64,000 nt of DNA from Anthostomella pinea (lineage: Eukaryota; Ascomycota; Sordariomycetes; Xylariales; Xylariaceae): NCBI GenBank assembly GCA_963556695.1, contig CAUWAG010000007.1, positions 4,586,818 to 4,650,817 on the forward strand, read 5' to 3'. A program made the position numbers and the translations under genes. The notes under the pieces are model-generated. The model saw nothing but the letters and a program-made list of their open reading frames with translations, was not told the DNA's origin and ran no database searches. Positions 59,379 through 64,000 of this stretch are shown in pieces. Numbering within the stretch: the stretch's first letter is position 1; each line of letters begins with the position of its first letter.

Positions 59379-61314
59379 ACATCTCCCACCCCCCTGCGGA
59401 CCACCCCCCCGCGGACCAGCGCGTTCTGACCCACAAACGCGTAATTCACCAACCACCAGGATTATGGTGATCCACCATCTACACCATCACTTTTGCATCT
59501 TTTTTTTCACAAAGCACACTATTTGAATCCTTATCCACTGATGAATCTCATGATGTCATTTTACGACCGTCAAATAAAAGCTGAAGCCGCCATTTTGGCC
59601 ATCCAACGCAGAGCTCCAGTCCGCTCGTCAGCCCTCGAATGGCAAATCAGTCGCTCGTACGTCAACCGACGAATCTCTGGCACCCCAACGCAGAATGAGA
59701 CCAGCGCTCTCCAACAGGCTCTCTCACCGTATCTCGAACATAAGCTGGCAAGCTGGGCCCTGGGGCAAGCACGGCTAGGGTATTCTCCGGCGGTCTCTAA
59801 GTTCCGTCTCATGGCCCAGCGGATGCTCCATGCCACCGGGGATGCTCGAGAATTAGGGAAAAATTGGGCATCCAAGTTCCTGTCTCGAAACCCGGAAGTC
59901 AAGATAATGAAGTCTCGTGTTATCGACTACAACCGAGTGAATAGTGCTATAGCGGCAAATATCAACATTTTTTTCGATCGGTGTGACGCCCCTGACGTGA
60001 TTAACCTCATGCCAGCACGCTGGTACAACGTCGACAAAATGGGAATCGCCCAGGGGGTTGGGGACTCCCATTGGGTGGTCTCCGAGGCCTCCGGCAACGT
60101 GGCTATGAAGAAAGGGGTCGAGAAGGGTGAATGGATAACTGCCCTAGAGTGTGTGAGCGGATCTGGTGAGACCTTGCCGCCGCTGGTGATTCTTAAGGGG
60201 GTTAACGTACAAGCCCAGTGGTTTAGCAACCAAAACGAGGGCAAATTCACCGACTGGAGGTTTATTACATCGCCCAATGGATGGACCTCGAATCCCATTG
60301 CGTTAGAATGGCTTCAACGTATCTTTATTCCTCACATTCGGGAGGTCCACGGCAACACATGGGTGGTTTTGGTGTGTGATGGCCACGACTCCCACACGAA
60401 TAACAAGTTCCTAGCCACCTGCTTGAGAAACAAAGTATGGTTGATCTTTTATGAACCTCACTGCTCCCATGTAGTCCAGGTGTTAGATATAGGAGTCTTC
60501 AATTTGGTGAAGAAGAGGTTAAAGACCTTACTCCAGGAGACGCCCAGCGGCCGTCTGGGACTCAGGCCATCTAAGGAGGAGGTTTTGGAGTGCTACGAGC
60601 AGACACGGAAGGACACAATGACGCTCCTCAATATCAGAATTGCCTGGAAAAAGACTGGGATTGTTCCTCGCAACAGAGCGGAGGCATTGAAGTCAAAATA
60701 TGTGATTCTGGAGGACAAGGGGGTGGCCAGGGCACGCCAGAGGGACCCTAAGGCTTCCGAGCGAGCCACAACACCAGATTTTCTCGAGATGGTAGCTAAA
60801 ACCATTGTCACAACACCCTCTGGAAGCCGGGCTTTGCGGGAGAGTGCTCGAAAGCTCGAAAGAAAGGACCCTTCCTTTGGAGGGCCCTCTGAGCGCTTGT
60901 TGGTACGGAAGGCTGGCAATGCCATGGATGTTCAGGCTGCTACCATTGCAAATCTACGGGCCAAATGTGAGCTGCTTGAGGCTCAAGTGGCTAAAAAGGC
61001 TAATACCACTCGAAAAGCAGTCAAACCAACACCAGGGGAACGATTCGTCACAATGGCTAACATAAGGGAGGCCAAAATGGAGCTAAGGAACAGGAGGGTC
61101 TATAGGGACTCCGCTGCAGGCGAAGAGGTCCCACAAGAGGTCCCTGGTGAAGATTTAGGGTCGGAATCGGATTCTGGGAGCTGTATTATGGTTAGAACAC
61201 CACGACCTTAGTGTATTTAGCAACTGTGGTGGTTGTAGATGGCTTCATCTGAATGAGAGTGGTGTGGTGTGGAGTGGTCCGTGGGGGGGTGGTCCGCAGA
61301 GGGGGGTGAGATGT
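59379..61314 (+). mobile_element. Intact pogo/Fot1-family transposon, 1,936 bases
   Basis: Imperfect inverted repeats of about 37 bases (ACATCTC...CTGCGGACCACCCCCCC) terminate the element. TA flanks both sides (59377-59378 and 61315-61316). It contains a single uninterrupted transposase frame. There is no sign of RIP-type decay, unlike the elements at 28-30 and 46-48 kb, so it is probably recent. It landed inside a LINE copy. Confidence 0.93.
59541..61211 (+). CDS. Pogo/Fot1-type transposase, apparently intact
   Basis: A 556-residue protein from the first in-frame ATG at 59541. The N-terminus has a helix-turn-helix (LAIQRRAPVRSSALEWQISR) and a CENP-B-like second DNA-binding part (KNWASKFLSRNPEVKIMKSR). 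The catalytic triad is D165 (YNVDKMG), D280 (VCDGHDSH) and D316 (VLDIGVFN), with exactly 35 residues between the second and third, the DD35D spacing of Fot1/pogo enzymes. A coiled-coil-like C-terminal part ends in an acidic stretch. It should cut and paste the surrounding element at TA sites. Confidence 0.93.
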   Translation: MNLMMSFYDRQIKAEAAILAIQRRAPVRSSALEWQISRSYVNRRISGTPTQNETSALQQALSPYLEHKLASWALGQARLGYSPAVSKFRLMAQRMLHATGDARELGKNWASKFLSRNPEVKIMKSRVIDYNRVNSAIAANINIFFDRCDAPDVINLMPARWYNVDKMGIAQGVGDSHWVVSEASGNVAMKKGVEKGEWITALECVSGSGETLPPLVILKGVNVQAQWFSNQNEGKFTDWRFITSPNGWTSNPIALEWLQRIFIPHIREVHGNTWVVLVCDGHDSHTNNKFLATCLRNKVWLIFYEPHCSHVVQVLDIGVFNLVKKRLKTLLQETPSGRLGLRPSKEEVLECYEQTRKDTMTLLNIRIAWKKTGIVPRNRAEALKSKYVILEDKGVARARQRDPKASERATTPDFLEMVAKTIVTTPSGSRALRESARKLERKDPSFGGPSERLLVRKAGNAMDVQAATIANLRAKCELLEAQVAKKANTTRKAVKPTPGERFVTMANIREAKMELRNRRVYRDSAAGEEVPQEVPGEDLGSESDSGSCIMVRTPRP

Positions 61315-61721
61315 TAGCTTTTCTTGAAGGACCAGATGGATGACCCCAAGGTCATACCGCCGCAACAACGGGGATGGGCCCGTGAGCGGGACTGACTGTA
61401 CTTATTATCTTGAGACCTCCACAACCCTGCGATACAGAGGCTCTGGGAGGCGTGGTTTGCACTACTGAGGAGCTACCCCCCACGTTAAATACAAAACAAA
61501 CAAACAATTTAAATGCAGTCTACTTCAATTCCTTTAGGAATAATGCCTAGGGTTGCTGTTCTATGTCTAAGTCTTCAGTTGACAGCTCCATACATATACA
61601 GCCTTTTGGTTCTCAAGCCTGGCCAGCACGACGTTCCATCCAGCCCTGTGGTGACTGCTCCATTACATGACCCGGCGCGTGCATTTCGACGCATAGGAAG
61701 GTTTTATACATAGTGCCACAT

Positions 61722-63954
<2,233 letters not shown>

Positions 63955-64000
63955 GGTTAGGGTTAGGGTTAGGGTTAGGGTTAGGGTTAGGGTTAGGGTT
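63955..64000 (+). repeat. Telomere, (TTAGGG)n
   Basis: Perfect TTAGGG repeats, about seven and a half units, run to the window edge with the G-rich strand oriented toward the end. This marks the right end of the chromosome. Confidence 0.97.

Larger units (their letters stand above)
59014..61507 (+). mobile_element. 3' end of a Tad-like LINE, split by a pogo element
   Basis: Left part 59014-59378, right part 61317-61507, separated by the pogo element at 59379-61314. The left part carries the last codons of a non-LTR reverse-transcriptase protein: TLCDLGGFEKKTPQHIFFC, then KFVEKSKFFSTICPR and a stop at 59373-59375. This resembles the degenerate CCHC-type end of fungal Tad/CgT1 LINEs. The right part is the 3' untranslated region ending ACGTTAAATACA and a CAAA-type tail. 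Removing the pogo element gives GATAGATAGCTTTTC, which matches the LINE copy at 37385 exactly. A B-box-like GGTTCGAATCC lies at 59022-59032. The 5' end is not resolved. Confidence 0.72.

Overview
The window is the right end of a chromosome of a filamentous ascomycete (Pezizomycotina). It finishes in a TTAGGG telomere array whose G-rich strand runs 5'->3' off the right edge. Short introns (about 50-95 bases) with fungal splice sites, a Zn2Cys6 regulator, a giant hydroxamate-siderophore NRPS and secreted fungalysin and deuterolysin proteases all fit this. Several transposons show C-to-T decay that looks like repeat-induced point mutation (RIP). The sequence alone does not fix the genus.

Left part (1-27.4 kb), dense and gene-like: a partial Kap123/importin-beta gene (-), a nine-exon Zn2Cys6 transcription factor (+), a Nudix/IF-2B fusion protein (-), an M36 fungalysin (-), then a seven-exon ferrichrome-type siderophore synthetase of about 4,919 residues (-). 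I reconstructed its six introns. The domain order reads A-T-C-A-T-C-T-C-A-T-C-T-C-T-C.

Middle (27.4-41.4 kb): L-ornithine N5-monooxygenase (SidA type, +) lies divergent to the synthetase, so the first committed enzyme and the assembly line form a two-gene siderophore locus. The intergenic region holds three exact ATCWGATAA iron-GATA sites. It also carries a decayed 2.0-kb hAT-like element (8-bp target duplication, long inverted repeats) with a second 1.2-kb inverted-repeat element nested inside. Next comes a broken SulP/STAS transporter gene with two separate non-LTR insertions, then a deuterolysin (-).

Right part (41.4-64 kb), subtelomeric: two small secreted proteins, AT-rich decayed DNA, three pogo/Fot1-like elements (two degenerate, one with an intact DD35D transposase), a truncated NACHT (NLR-type) gene, a DUF6601-like membrane protein, a possible P450 N-terminus cut by a foldback element, a LINE 3' end split by the intact pogo element, and a complete nuclear ATP synthase subunit 9 gene only about 1.6 kb from the telomere.

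The most unusual structure is a retrotransposon partnership. A tRNA-headed SINE (38494-39060) shares its 3' end with the 3' untranslated region of a Tad-like LINE. Copies end in different simple-sequence tails. Two copies, each with its own 12-15 bp target duplication, have landed in the same transporter gene.
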